Program-made: the position numbers and the translations under genes
From: an uncultured Coriobacteriaceae bacterium
GTDB taxonomy: Bacteria > Actinomycetota > Coriobacteriia > Coriobacteriales > UMGS124
Direction of reading: 5' to 3'
Assembly: GCA_900539345.1 (NCBI GenBank)
Contig: UQBS01000063.1
Coordinates: 1 to 15,454 of the forward strand
Length of the DNA stretch: 15,454 nt
Notes under the pieces: generated by a model
Databases searched by the model: none
What the model was told of the DNA's origin: nothing
What the model saw: the letters and a program-made list of their open reading frames with translations, nothing else
Shown here: positions 5,028-12,125 of the stretch, piece by piece
Numbering within the stretch: position 1 is the first letter of the stretch
How the letters are laid out: the number at the start of each line of letters is the position of its first letter

Positions 5028-6623
5028 TTAGCGGCACTTCTTGCACGACGGGCATGCCGCCATGCCGCCCAGGGCCGTTTCGCGCAGCTCATAGGGAAGC
5101 GAGCGGCCCACTTTTGCCATGACGTCGACGATCTCGTCGAAGGGTGCGTCGCTGTGGATGCCTGCCAGAGCCATCTCGGCGCTTACCAGGGCGTTCGCTG
5201 CACCGCTTGCGTTTCGCTTCTGGCAGGGGGCCTCCACGAGGCCGCCGATGGGGTCGCACACGAGGCCGAGCATGTTCGCCAGCGCGATGCCTGCGGCGTC
5301 AAGGCACATGCCGGGCGTGCCGCCCATGAGCTCCACCGCCATGCTTGCCGCCATGGCGCTCGCCGAGCCCACCTCGGCCTGGCAGCCCCCCTCGGCACCG
5401 GCGACCGTCGCGTTGCGGGCGATGATCTGGCCCACGGCGGCGGCGTTGGCAAGGCCGGCCTTGAGCGCCTCGTCATCGAGCCCAAACTGTTCCTGCAGGC
5501 AGAGCAGCACCGCGGGGATGACGCCCGACGAGCCTGCCGTGGGAGCCGCCACGATGCGGCCCATCGAGGCGTTCGTCTCGAGTACGCCCGTGGCGTAGGA
5601 GCACAGGCGCCCCCATGTAGTGCCCAGGCCGCCGCTGCGCGCCTCGAGGGCGTCGAGCGCTAGCGACTCTCCGCCGATGAGCCTGCCCATGGTGGGGCGA
5701 CCCTGCGGGCGCACCGACTCGCGCATCACACGCAGCACTTTCTCGAGATAGACGTGCGTGCCTTCGGCGCTTCTTCCATTGCATGCTAAGAGCATCTCGT
5801 CGCGGCGCATGAATGCCTTGCTCAGAGTGCAGCCGTTCTCGTCACAGTAGCGCAGCATCCCTGCGGCGCTGGCAAAGTCGAGCTGGGCAAATGCGTCGAG
5901 TGCCTCCTCGACGCTGATGTCGGGCGCTGTGCGCTCAAGGCGCTGGTGTGAGCTGTCGGCCGGCACGATGCGCACGCTCAAAATCGCGGGGAACTCCGCA
6001 ATGGTGCGCTCCACCTCTTCGGGTGCCTCGCCGTCGATCTCCATGACCACGATGGCGATGCCGCCGCGACGGTCGCGGTACAGCGACACCGTGCCAATGT
6101 TGATGCCGGCCTGCGCCAAAAGGCCCGATACGTGCGCGAGTACGCCGGGCTCGTCGTTTTGTCTGATGATGAGGCTTGTGCTCTCGCCGGTGATGTTGAC
6201 GGCGACTCCGTCTACCTGGCGAAGCTCTGCCGCGCCACCGCCGATGGAGACTCCTCGCACGCTTACGTGCATGCCGGTTGCATCCTGCGCCTCGATGTCG
6301 ACGGTGTTGGGGTGGTCGGTCTTGGTGACCGGGTCGCATACGAACTCGAATTCGAGACCCTGCGAGCGTGCCTCGCTGAAAGACGTGGCGATGCGCGTGT
6401 CATCGGTGTGCATGCCGAGCATGCCTGCGACCAGAGCTTTGTCGGTGCCATGCCCCTTGTGGGTTTGGCTGAACGATCCGTACAACGTGAACTTGACGTG
6501 CACGGGCTCGCCTGCAAGCAGGCTGCGTGCCATGCTTGCGATTCTCAGAGCTCCTGCGGTGTGCGATGACGAAGGTCCCACCATGATGGGGCCGATGATG
6601 TCTCGGATACCTTGCGGTTTCAT
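5028..6623 (-). CDS. sdaA: L-serine dehydratase, iron-sulfur dependent, single chain (beta-ACT-alpha)
   Basis: This 531-aa enzyme should convert L-serine to pyruvate and ammonia with a [4Fe-4S] cluster. Residues 1-145 are the beta domain (MVGPSSSHTAGA at 14-25, THKGHGTDKAL at 54-64). Residues about 146-220 are an ACT-type regulatory domain (ITGESTSLIIRQNDEPGVL). Residues about 235-525 are the catalytic alpha domain, with APTAGSSGVIP (360-370) and EGGCQAEVGSASAMA (411-425). Probable cluster ligands are C414, C456 and C467, at the 42- and 11-residue spacings known for characterised members. The tail is unusual, ACPSCKKCR (523-531), with three cysteines. The start at 6623 has GAGGAG 7 bases upstream, better than the ATG at 6683. 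A strong promoter lies at 6712-6740. The stop is 8 bases from the convergent antiporter stop. A nearby ridA fits detoxification of its product. Confidence 0.95.
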   Translation of the reverse strand: MKPQGIRDIIGPIMVGPSSSHTAGALRIASMARSLLAGEPVHVKFTLYGSFSQTHKGHGTDKALVAGMLGMHTDDTRIATSFSEARSQGLEFEFVCDPVTKTDHPNTVDIEAQDATGMHVSVRGVSIGGGAAELRQVDGVAVNITGESTSLIIRQNDEPGVLAHVSGLLAQAGINIGTVSLYRDRRGGIAIVVMEIDGEAPEEVERTIAEFPAILSVRIVPADSSHQRLERTAPDISVEEALDAFAQLDFASAAGMLRYCDENGCTLSKAFMRRDEMLLACNGRSAEGTHVYLEKVLRVMRESVRPQGRPTMGRLIGGESLALDALEARSGGLGTTWGRLCSYATGVLETNASMGRIVAAPTAGSSGVIPAVLLCLQEQFGLDDEALKAGLANAAAVGQIIARNATVAGAEGGCQAEVGSASAMAASMAVELMGGTPGMCLDAAGIALANMLGLVCDPIGGLVEAPCQKRNASGAANALVSAEMALAGIHSDAPFDEIVDVMAKVGRSLPYELRETALGGMAACPSCKKCR

Positions 6624-6670
6624 AGGGCCTCTCCTCAAAACGACGTAACCTTTGAAGTATAGGCGCAAAC

Positions 6671-6714
6671 TATCTGGTTTCATCTGTCCCTGCCTGGATT
6701 TATGCTGCCAGATA
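6671..6714 (-). promoter_or_regulatory. Inverted repeat TATCTGG/CCAGATA at the sdaA promoter
   Basis: TATCTGG at 6671-6677 is the exact reverse complement of CCAGATA at 6708-6714. The right arm overlaps the predicted -10 box (6712-6717). The arms are separated by 30 bases. They could form a stem in the 5' leader or be two half-sites for a regulator of serine dehydratase expression. The repeat is only 7 bp, so chance is possible. Confidence 0.35.
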
Positions 6715-6740
6715 ATGCGCTTAGGTTAACGTAGCGTCAA
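6712..6740 (-). promoter_or_regulatory. Sigma-70-type promoter for sdaA
   Basis: Read on the minus strand, TTGACG (complement of 6735-6740) is followed after exactly 17 bases by CATTAT (complement of 6712-6717). This is close to the TTGACA-17-TATAAT consensus, and it is the best promoter I see in the window. It predicts a start near 6705 and a leader of about 80 bases. The divergent AI-2E gene begins about 120 bases to the right. Confidence 0.7.
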
Positions 6741-6860
6741 TTTCTCACATAAGAGTGCATATGCGGGGCATCGATGCGGCTGGGGCGGGGTATTATACCT
6801 GATTCATACGATGCAGCCGGGTTTGCCTGGCACACGGACCGATCACGGAGGGTGCACTAC

Positions 6861-8144
6861 ATGAAGAACCCGGCGAACGTCAAATACTTCAAGGCGGGCG
6901 TGACGGGAGTTTGCGTCGCCGCCGTGTGCCTGATTATGACCTTCGTCATCTTTAACATGTCCCAGGTCATCACACTTTTCAGTGCCATTGGCCGCATCCT
7001 CACACCGTTTATGTACGGCGCGGTCATCGCCTATCTTCTTGCGCCTATGTGCAACCAGTTTGAGCGCGCGTTCACCTTCCGACGTCGCCGCAAGGGTCTG
7101 CCGCCCGCAGGCCCTATTGTGGGCGTTGTCTCCATTGCGCTTTCGGTTCTTATCGCATTGGCCGCCATCGTGGCTCTCAGCATCATTGTTATTCCGCAGG
7201 TCACGACTTCGGCGCTTGTAGTTTTCGACACCCTTCCCACCAAGGTCGACTCCTTTGTGGCCCTCATGCACGACGCCCTGCAGGAGTGGGGCGCGTTCCA
7301 GGAATACTGGGATTCGTTCGCCGCCTTCATCGTCGAGCAGATCGACTCCTTCTATTCGGGCAACATCTTCTCTACGCTCGAGGCCATTATCAGCGGCGTG
7401 GGCGACCATGTGGTCGACGCCCTCTTCGTGGTGACCAACCTGTTCTTTGGCATCCTCATCAGCATTTATATGCTCGCGAGCCGCCGCCGTTTTGCCTCGC
7501 AGGCTAAGCTCATCCTCTACAGCATCGCGCCGCGTAGGTGGGCCGAGGTCATCGAGGGCGAGGTTCATTTTGCCGACAAGATGTTCAATGGCTTCCTCGT
7601 GGGCAAGATTATCGACTCGCTCATCATCGGGGTACTGTGCTTCATCGGCTGCGTGATCATGCGCATCGAGAACGCCGCCTTCATCAGCGTTCTTGTGTTT
7701 GTCTTCAACATCGTGCCGTTCTTTGGCCCCATCCTGGCCGGCGTGTTCTGCGGCCTACTGCTTCTGCTGCAGAGCCCCATGCACTGCATCTACTTTGAGG
7801 TGTACTTCATCATCCTGCAGCAGTTTGACGGCAATATCCTCGGCCCGAAGATCATCGGCAACACCACGGGCCTTTCCGGCTTCTGGGTGCTCTTCTCGAT
7901 TCTTCTGTTCGGCGGCCTTTGGGGCGTCGTTGGCATGGTCGTGGGCATTCCGCTCTTCGCCGTCATCTACGACATCGTCCGTCGCGTGGTCGATCGCGGC
8001 CTTGTGTGTCGCGGTGAAAACGCCCTGCTTGAGGAATACCGCGTTCGCTATCCTGAGAACTCGCCCTCTGCGCTTGATTTTGACGACAACGACATCGAGG
8101 GCCCCGAGGATATCGAGCCCGCAAAGGACAAAAAGGACAAATAG
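6861..8144 (+). CDS. AI-2E family transporter (PF01594-type permease)
   Basis: This 427-aa integral membrane protein belongs to the AI-2E (formerly UPF0118) permease family. Some members export autoinducer-2 and others have been linked to Na+(Li+)/H+ antiport, so the substrate here is open. It has about 8 hydrophobic segments. Family motifs are clear in the C-terminal half: FNGFLVGKIIDSLIIG (about 242-257), FNIVPFFGPI, and LQQFDGNILGPKIIGNTTGLSGFW followed by WGVVGMVVGIPLFAV. The extreme C-terminus is a charged tail (acidic, then KDKKDK), probably cytoplasmic. The ATG at 6861 is preferred to the ATG at 6774 because GGAGGG (6847-6852) sits 8 bases upstream and family similarity starts there. 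A GGTATTATACC palindrome (6789-6799), which includes a TATTAT, lies in its leader or promoter. Confidence 0.92.
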   Translation: MKNPANVKYFKAGVTGVCVAAVCLIMTFVIFNMSQVITLFSAIGRILTPFMYGAVIAYLLAPMCNQFERAFTFRRRRKGLPPAGPIVGVVSIALSVLIALAAIVALSIIVIPQVTTSALVVFDTLPTKVDSFVALMHDALQEWGAFQEYWDSFAAFIVEQIDSFYSGNIFSTLEAIISGVGDHVVDALFVVTNLFFGILISIYMLASRRRFASQAKLILYSIAPRRWAEVIEGEVHFADKMFNGFLVGKIIDSLIIGVLCFIGCVIMRIENAAFISVLVFVFNIVPFFGPILAGVFCGLLLLLQSPMHCIYFEVYFIILQQFDGNILGPKIIGNTTGLSGFWVLFSILLFGGLWGVVGMVVGIPLFAVIYDIVRRVVDRGLVCRGENALLEEYRVRYPENSPSALDFDDNDIEGPEDIEPAKDKKDK

Positions 8145-8156
8145 GGGAGAAGCCCT

Positions 8157-8189
8157 TGGGGCCAGCCCCAGCAAAGACGGCTGGCCCCA
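8157..8189. terminator. Hairpin between convergent genes (terminator-like, no U-tract)
   Basis: TGGGGCCAGCC (8157-8167) pairs with GGCTGGCCCCA (8179-8189), an 11-bp perfect stem around an 11-base loop. It lies 12 bases after the AI-2E stop codon and about 50 bases beyond the convergent DUF3267 stop, so it could serve both strands. Neither side shows a run of U, so termination by the intrinsic mechanism is uncertain. Confidence 0.55.
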
Positions 8190-8239
8190 GCGCCCCTGCG
8201 GTATACCTGCTCGTTGGCAGTTTCCTGCTTACCTGGTGG

Positions 8240-8875
8240 TTAGCGCTCGAACACCACTAGGCCGCACTCGCTGGGATGGTCGACGCAGATGACCTCGTCG
8301 CCCGTTCTTTTGTGTCGAAGCAGCTCGACGACCACAAAAATGTCGCCGCTTGCTCCCAGTATCATGAGCAACGCCAGCACAAAGACCACGCCCGCGCCTA
8401 GTACGATGCCTGCAATCGCAGGGACAAGGCCGAGCACAACAAGCGGGGCAAGCGATCCGGTGATGTAGGGTGCACGACCCAGGGGCTCGGTGCAGGTGCA
8501 ATAGGGCGTGAGGCTTTCGCGCATGAATCCAAACTCGATTGCCTTGAAGTGCAGCGGATTGCATGCCGCCCACGTGAGCCCGTGGATTGCCTCATGGGTG
8601 GGTATGAGCACTAGATAGGCGACGCAGCACGCAAGAACCTGCCATATGCTGGGCGCTTGCAGGCCCCACAGTGCAAGCCAGATGATTGCGAACGGCACGC
8701 ATACGGCGGAGCCCATGGCCATGCCCTGTTTCGCGACGCGCTCCATGGGCAGCACGAGCTCGGTCGCATGCCAGCCCTCGCGTTCAAGGCCATCTCGCAA
8801 GCTCGCAAAATGCTCTGTGCGCCTGACTTCCGCATCACTGAGGTCCGTGCGCCGTTCGTTTGTTTCCATGCTCAT
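8240..8875 (-). CDS. DUF3267 domain membrane protein, putative zinc metalloprotease (zincin)
   Basis: This 211-aa protein has the DUF3267 layout. After a hydrophilic N-terminus (1-45), two hydrophobic segments (about 52-92) lead into THEAIHGLTW, an HExxH zinc-site motif (H94, E95, H98). The cysteine-containing segment YCTCTEPLGRAPYITGSLAP (125-144) follows, then two more membrane segments (145-183). D178 in GASGDIFVV is a candidate third metal ligand. The family is predicted to be a site-2-protease-like or stand-alone membrane peptidase, but no substrate is known here. The start at 8875 is chosen because the longer ORF (GTG 8917) begins inside the terminator of the preceding gene. No strong ribosome site precedes either ATG (8875 or 8869), and the leader would be very short, so leaderless or weak expression is possible. 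Confidence 0.75.
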   Translation of the reverse strand: MSMETNERRTDLSDAEVRRTEHFASLRDGLEREGWHATELVLPMERVAKQGMAMGSAVCVPFAIIWLALWGLQAPSIWQVLACCVAYLVLIPTHEAIHGLTWAACNPLHFKAIEFGFMRESLTPYCTCTEPLGRAPYITGSLAPLVVLGLVPAIAGIVLGAGVVFVLALLMILGASGDIFVVVELLRHKRTGDEVICVDHPSECGLVVFER

Positions 8876-8885
8876 CCATTTCGAT

Positions 8886-8922
8886 ACAAAAGCGGGGTAC
8901 GACGTGAGCCGTCGCACCCCGC
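8886..8922 (-). terminator. Intrinsic terminator of the SIMPL gene
   Basis: On the minus strand GCGGGGTGCGAC pairs with GTCGTACCCCGC (12 bp including one G-U pair, complement of 8892-8922) around a 7-base loop, followed directly by TTTTGT (complement of 8886-8891). The plus-strand version would have an A-C mismatch instead, so the signal is oriented for minus-strand transcription. It ends about 10 bases before the start of the DUF3267 gene, isolating that gene from read-through. Confidence 0.85.
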
Positions 8923-8958
8923 TCGCTTTGCGTGTCGTGCTCTGAGTTTACACGCCTG

Positions 8959-9786
8959 CTAGCTCATAAGCTCGTAGGTGACCGAAATGCTGGCCTTGAT
9001 CTCAATCTCGCCGGGATTGAGCATGTCGCTGCCGTTGCCGGCCCCCGTGTCTGCTGCGGCATCCTCGGTAACCGCCATTGTTGCGGCCTCAGATTTTGCC
9101 TGGACGGAGGAGTAGCGGTACTCTTGCGAATCATAGTTCTCGCACACGTTTGCAACCGCACCCAGCTGTGCGCCTGCGGCCTGGGCCAGTACCTGGGCCT
9201 TCGCCTGGGCCACCTGCAGCGCGCTCACCAGAGCCTCCTGGTAGCGCTCGTCATAGGTGCTCACGTAAAAACGCGTGCCGTCCAAGGTGGTGTCCTCGAT
9301 GCCGGCGATGGCAGGGATGGCGCTGTTGGCCTGGTCAATCGTGAGCTCCTTCAGCGTAATGTCGATGGAGGCCTGGTAGCCCACGATCTTCTCGACGTAA
9401 TCCGACCAGTCGTAACGAGCGTAGATGTTTACCTGCGAGGCCACGATGTTCTTCTCGTCGATGCCGAGTGCCGTGAGAGCTGCCTTAAGCGCGTCGAGCT
9501 TGCTGGCAGCCTGAGCCTGGGCTTCTTGTGCCGTTGCTCCCTGGGGGCAGATGGTGAGCGAAAGCTCCGCCATGTCGGGTAAGACCTTTACCGAGTCGCT
9601 GGCGCTTACCTGGATGGTGCGCTGCACCGCTTGGGTGGAGCCGGCCTGTACGTCGCTTGCCAGGGCGGGCGAGGGGGTGCTTGCCACCGTGGCGATGCCC
9701 ATCGTTGCCGCGAGCGCAAGTCCTGCCAGTGCTGCGCCCAAAGCTGCCTTGCCATAGGTAACCTGATTCGTCGTGTTCTTCTTCAT
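8959..9786 (-). CDS. Secreted SIMPL domain-containing protein (DUF541)
   Basis: This 275-aa protein starts with a charged MKKNTTNQ segment, a long hydrophobic stretch (13-36) and an ALA-S cleavage site near residues 41-44, so it is exported. The rest is a SIMPL (DUF541/PF04402) domain: IQVSASDSVKVLPDMAELSLTI at the start of the mature region, an Ala/Gln-rich helix, a second half with SIDITLKEL and FYVSTYDERYQEALVSALQVAQAKAQVLAQAAG, and the final EIEIKASISVTYEL. Family members are extracytoplasmic proteins, some tied to stress tolerance, with no catalytic residues known. The start has AAAGGG about 8 bases upstream. It is probably monocistronic, with an inverted repeat at 9830-9855 upstream and an intrinsic terminator at 8886-8922. 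Confidence 0.88.
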   Translation of the reverse strand: MKKNTTNQVTYGKAALGAALAGLALAATMGIATVASTPSPALASDVQAGSTQAVQRTIQVSASDSVKVLPDMAELSLTICPQGATAQEAQAQAASKLDALKAALTALGIDEKNIVASQVNIYARYDWSDYVEKIVGYQASIDITLKELTIDQANSAIPAIAGIEDTTLDGTRFYVSTYDERYQEALVSALQVAQAKAQVLAQAAGAQLGAVANVCENYDSQEYRYSSVQAKSEAATMAVTEDAAADTGAGNGSDMLNPGEIEIKASISVTYELMS

Positions 9787-9829
9787 GGTGGGTCCCTTTC
9801 TCTATCTTGCGGGGATGCTTCACCTACTA

Positions 9830-9855
9830 TGACGCAACCACGGCGCCTTGCGTCA
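9830..9855 (-). promoter_or_regulatory. Perfect inverted repeat TGACGCAA-N10-TTGCGTCA upstream of the SIMPL gene
   Basis: TGACGCAA (9830-9837) and TTGCGTCA (9848-9855) are exact complements separated by 10 bases. They lie 44-69 bases upstream of the SIMPL start codon and overlap a CATAGT hexamer (complement of 9826-9831) that could be a -10 box. No good -35 box is visible. The size and spacing fit a regulator operator. A transcribed hairpin is less likely because no U-run follows. Confidence 0.45.
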
Positions 9856-9925
9856 CAAGTATTTTGCCCAATCTTTTGCCTGCTGTATTAGGGCCCTGCG
9901 GTAAAAACCAGCTGCAGCCGCGCAG

Positions 9926-9955
9926 CAAAAAGGCCCCGGGATTCCCAGGGCCTTT
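9926..9955 (-). terminator. Intrinsic terminator of the CXXC/ferredoxin/TlpA operon
   Basis: On the minus strand AAAGGCCCTGGG pairs with CCCGGGGCCTTT around an AAT loop, with one T-G wobble, and runs into TTTTTG. It lies about 28 bases after the stop codon of the TlpA-like lipoprotein gene. Stem length, tiny loop and U-run make this a textbook factor-independent terminator. Confidence 0.9.
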
Positions 9956-9982
9956 CGCGTGCAATCTATGTGCGCCCGAGTT

Positions 9983-10948
9983 TTACTCCGCGCTGTTTGC
10001 AAGCGCCTGGTCGATGAGCTTGTTGAGGGCTTCCTTCTGCTCAGGCGAGGTGATGCCGCCCATGATGGGCTGGCCCACGATGTTGCCGTTCTGGTCGACG
10101 ACATAGGTGGTCGGGAACGAGAACAGGCCTGCGGTAAACTGGCCGGCCTCGGTGTCGGAACCAAACCAGATGTTCCTGTAGGTGGCACCCTTCTTCGACA
10201 AGATGTCCTTGGCGTCGGAGATCGCGGTCTCGTCGCCGTCGAGGGTGTAGGAGTTGACGCCCACGACCTCGCCGCCCTTCTCGGCAAGCTCTTTGTTGAG
10301 CGCGTCGAGGTCGCCAAGCTCCTCCACGCACGGCTTGCAGGTGCTGAACCAGAAGTTCACGACGGTCACCTTGTTTTTGGAGAAGAGCTCGTCGCTGCTC
10401 ACGTCGTTGCCGTCGAAGTCCTTGCCCGTAAAGCTCGGGAACGCGGTCTGCTCACTGGAGTCGCTCACCATGCCGGCGCTGGCCGCGTCGACGCTCTCGC
10501 CCTCGCCCGGCGTGCTGCCACATCCCGGGTAGTCCTGCTCGAGTGCTGCCAGCTGGTCCTCGATCTCCTTGATCTGCTGTGCGCCGCTCTTGAGCGTCTC
10601 GGTCTCCTCATCAGTCAGCTTGTCCTTGGCATCGTCGATGGCAGCGAGGAGGAAGTCGCCGTAGTTGGAGCTCTTGCCGGCCATCGCGTTGTCCTTGTTG
10701 GCCGACATGAAGACCTTCTCCCACAGGTCGGGATTGTCCGAGAGAATGTCATCTTCCTGCTGCATGAGGTCCTGATACTGCTGGGCGGCCTCATCGGCGT
10801 TGCTCGGCTTGGCCGATGTCGTGGCCGTCGTGTCGGGGGTCGTGCTCGTGGTCTCCTCCTTGGTGTCGTCAGTGCCCGAGCATGCCGTGAGGCTGACCGT
10901 CAGCAAAGATGCAACCAGTACCGTTGAGATCTTCGACATCTTGTTCAT
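9983..10948 (-). CDS. TlpA-like thioredoxin-fold lipoprotein
   Basis: This 321-aa protein carries a lipoprotein signal (MNKMSKISTV start, hydrophobic core, LTAC lipobox with C23), so it should be anchored outside the membrane. A Thr/Ser/Asp-rich linker (25-50) and a mostly helical acidic region (51-140) precede the thioredoxin-fold domain (about 168-318). That domain has the redox motif NFWFSTCKPCVEEL (C204-K-P-C207) and the cis-proline segment FSFPTTYVVD (P279). It is expected to reduce or isomerise disulfides of exported proteins or to act as a peroxide/thiol reductase. The start at 10948 has GGAGGA 7 bases upstream. It lies 13 bases after the membrane ferredoxin gene and is the last of three co-directional genes, so it probably takes electrons from that protein. 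The terminator is at 9926-9955. Confidence 0.9.
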   Translation of the reverse strand: MNKMSKISTVLVASLLTVSLTACSGTDDTKEETTSTTPDTTATTSAKPSNADEAAQQYQDLMQQEDDILSDNPDLWEKVFMSANKDNAMAGKSSNYGDFLLAAIDDAKDKLTDEETETLKSGAQQIKEIEDQLAALEQDYPGCGSTPGEGESVDAASAGMVSDSSEQTAFPSFTGKDFDGNDVSSDELFSKNKVTVVNFWFSTCKPCVEELGDLDALNKELAEKGGEVVGVNSYTLDGDETAISDAKDILSKKGATYRNIWFGSDTEAGQFTAGLFSFPTTYVVDQNGNIVGQPIMGGITSPEQKEALNKLIDQALANSAE

Positions 10949-10961
10949 TGGTGTTCCTCCA

Positions 10962-11891
10962 TTATCCTTCGATGGTCTTCTTGTCTTCTGTATGCGTCTC
11001 TGCACTGTCACAGGGATTCTTCCCCGGCAGGTCAAAGCCATAACTGAAATCGATGGCATCCACGGGACACGCGCTGATGCACTTGCCGCAGCGGATGCAC
11101 TCGGTGTGGTTCGGCGACTTCCTGATGTCGACGTCCATCTTGCAGGCCTTCGCACACTTGCCGCACGAGACGCATTTGTGCTGGTCAACTTTGATACCCA
11201 GAAGCGACACCTTGTTCATCAGCCCATAGAACGCGCCGAGCGGGCAGACCCACTTGCAAAACGGACGGAAGAACAACACACTCAACACTACGACCGCGAT
11301 CAGCACAAAGAGCTTCCAGGTAAAGAGGTCTCCCAGTGCCGCGCGTAGGTTCTCGTCAACGATGGAGAGCGGAATCGCGCCTTCGAGCACGCCTTGCGGG
11401 CAAATGTACTTGCAAAAGAAGGGGTCGCCCATGCCCAGATCGTTGACAACGAGGATGGGCAGCAAGATCACGGTGAGCACCAGCACGACATACTTCACGT
11501 ACGTGAGCGGCTTGAGCTTCTTCGTGGAGAACTTCTTGCTCGGAATCTTGTGCAGCAGTTCCTGCAGCCAGCCGAACGGGCAAAGAAATCCGCAGATGAA
11601 GCGTCCCAACAGCACGCCGAGCAAAATCAGGAATCCCGTTATGTAATACGAGAAGCTGAATTTCGACGAGCCCACAACCGCCTGAAACGCTCCGATGGGA
11701 CATGCCCCCGAGGCGGCCGGGCAAGAATAGCAGTTCAGACCCGGTACGCAAACGGCTTTGCCTTGGCCCTGGTAGATGCCGCCCTTGAAGAAATTCGGCA
11801 GATGGATGTTGGAAATGAGCGTTGCCGCCGCTTGGATCCAGCCACGAAAGCGGCTCAAGAGGCGCGATACTGATTTCTTCTCGTTAGCCAA
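10962..11891 (-). CDS. Membrane 4Fe-4S polyferredoxin protein (NapH/YccM-like)
   Basis: This 309-aa protein combines membrane helices with many iron-sulfur cysteines. The N-terminal part has CVPGLNCYSCPAASGACP (C48, C54, C57, C64). Membrane segments follow, with paired cysteines at their boundaries: FICGFLCPFG (C100, C104), FFCKYICPQG (C160, C164) and PFCKWVCPLG (C212, C216). The C-terminal cytoplasmic part holds two ferredoxin motifs, CVSCGKCAKAC (C240-C250) and CIRCGKCISACP (C265-C275). Such proteins pass electrons across the membrane. The best start is the TTG at 11891, which overlaps the stop of the CXXC mini-gene and has GGAG about 10 bases upstream, whereas the ATG at 11987 would run through that gene. 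The neighbour downstream is a TlpA-like lipoprotein, its likely electron acceptor. Confidence 0.88.
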   Translation of the reverse strand: MANEKKSVSRLLSRFRGWIQAAATLISNIHLPNFFKGGIYQGQGKAVCVPGLNCYSCPAASGACPIGAFQAVVGSSKFSFSYYITGFLILLGVLLGRFICGFLCPFGWLQELLHKIPSKKFSTKKLKPLTYVKYVVLVLTVILLPILVVNDLGMGDPFFCKYICPQGVLEGAIPLSIVDENLRAALGDLFTWKLFVLIAVVVLSVLFFRPFCKWVCPLGAFYGLMNKVSLLGIKVDQHKCVSCGKCAKACKMDVDIRKSPNHTECIRCGKCISACPVDAIDFSYGFDLPGKNPCDSAETHTEDKKTIEG

Positions 11892-12030
11892 TTCCGATGC
11901 ACTCCAAACACAGTCGAACCGCCTTGCCCAGTACGATGGTGGCTTCGCCTCGCGCAACGCCAACGCACACCATGGCGATTCCGGCAATGAGCAGGACGAC
12001 CTGGGACACGGTTTTAATTACTTTGAACAA
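11884..12030 (-). CDS. CXXC-motif mini-protein (CD1871A-like), 48 aa
   Basis: The minus-strand frame ending at 11884 encodes MFKVIKTVSQ, a single hydrophobic helix (VVLLIAGIAMVCVGVA), then RGEATIVLGKAVRLCLECIGIG at the C-terminus. The R-G-E-A...K-A-x-x-x-C-L-E-C-I-G-I-G ending is the hallmark of the CD1871A-type family of small CXXC membrane proteins found beside membrane ferredoxins and redoxins. An in-frame TGA at 12058-12060 and the absence of ATG or GTG afterwards force a TTG start at 12030. AAGGGAG lies about 9 bases upstream. Its stop overlaps the start of the membrane ferredoxin gene by 8 bases, so translation is coupled. The protein probably presents a CXXC dithiol at the membrane and relays electrons between the ferredoxin and the TlpA-like lipoprotein. 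That role is inference. Confidence 0.82.
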   Translation of the reverse strand: MFKVIKTVSQVVLLIAGIAMVCVGVARGEATIVLGKAVRLCLECIGIG

Positions 12031-12066
12031 ATCCCACCACTCCCTTCGTTTCGGGGGTCATTACAC

Positions 12067-12088
12067 CACGGCGCATATAAAATCCGTG
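12067..12088. promoter_or_regulatory. Divergent promoter/operator region with CACGG-N12-CCGTG dyad
   Basis: The gap between the divergent CXXC mini-gene and the response regulator gene is only about 95 bases. In it CACGG (12067-12071) and CCGTG (12084-12088) flank an AT-rich centre containing TATAAA (12076-12081), usable as a -10 box on either strand. No clear -35 is seen. The dyad is short, but its position makes it a candidate binding site for the adjacent OmpR-type regulator, which might control both directions. Confidence 0.35.
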
Positions 12089-12125
12089 TTAAGAGAGAAA
12101 GCAAATGTGCTGCAGAGGGGCTGCC

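Noticed and set aside
3314..5092. 592-aa minus-strand open frame opposite the antiporter gene
   Set aside because: It is an antisense shadow: composition is extreme in His, Gly, Glu and Arg with no domain, and the plus-strand frame has clear membrane segments and family motifs.
4596..5663. 355-aa plus-strand frame spanning the end of the antiporter and the start of the dehydratase region
   Set aside because: It is an out-of-frame shadow of two well-supported genes on opposite strands, with no family features.
6789..6799. GGTATTATACC palindrome as a promoter for the AI-2E gene
   Set aside because: TATTAT could be a -10 box, but no -35-like hexamer lies 16-18 bases upstream, so it is not listed as a promoter.
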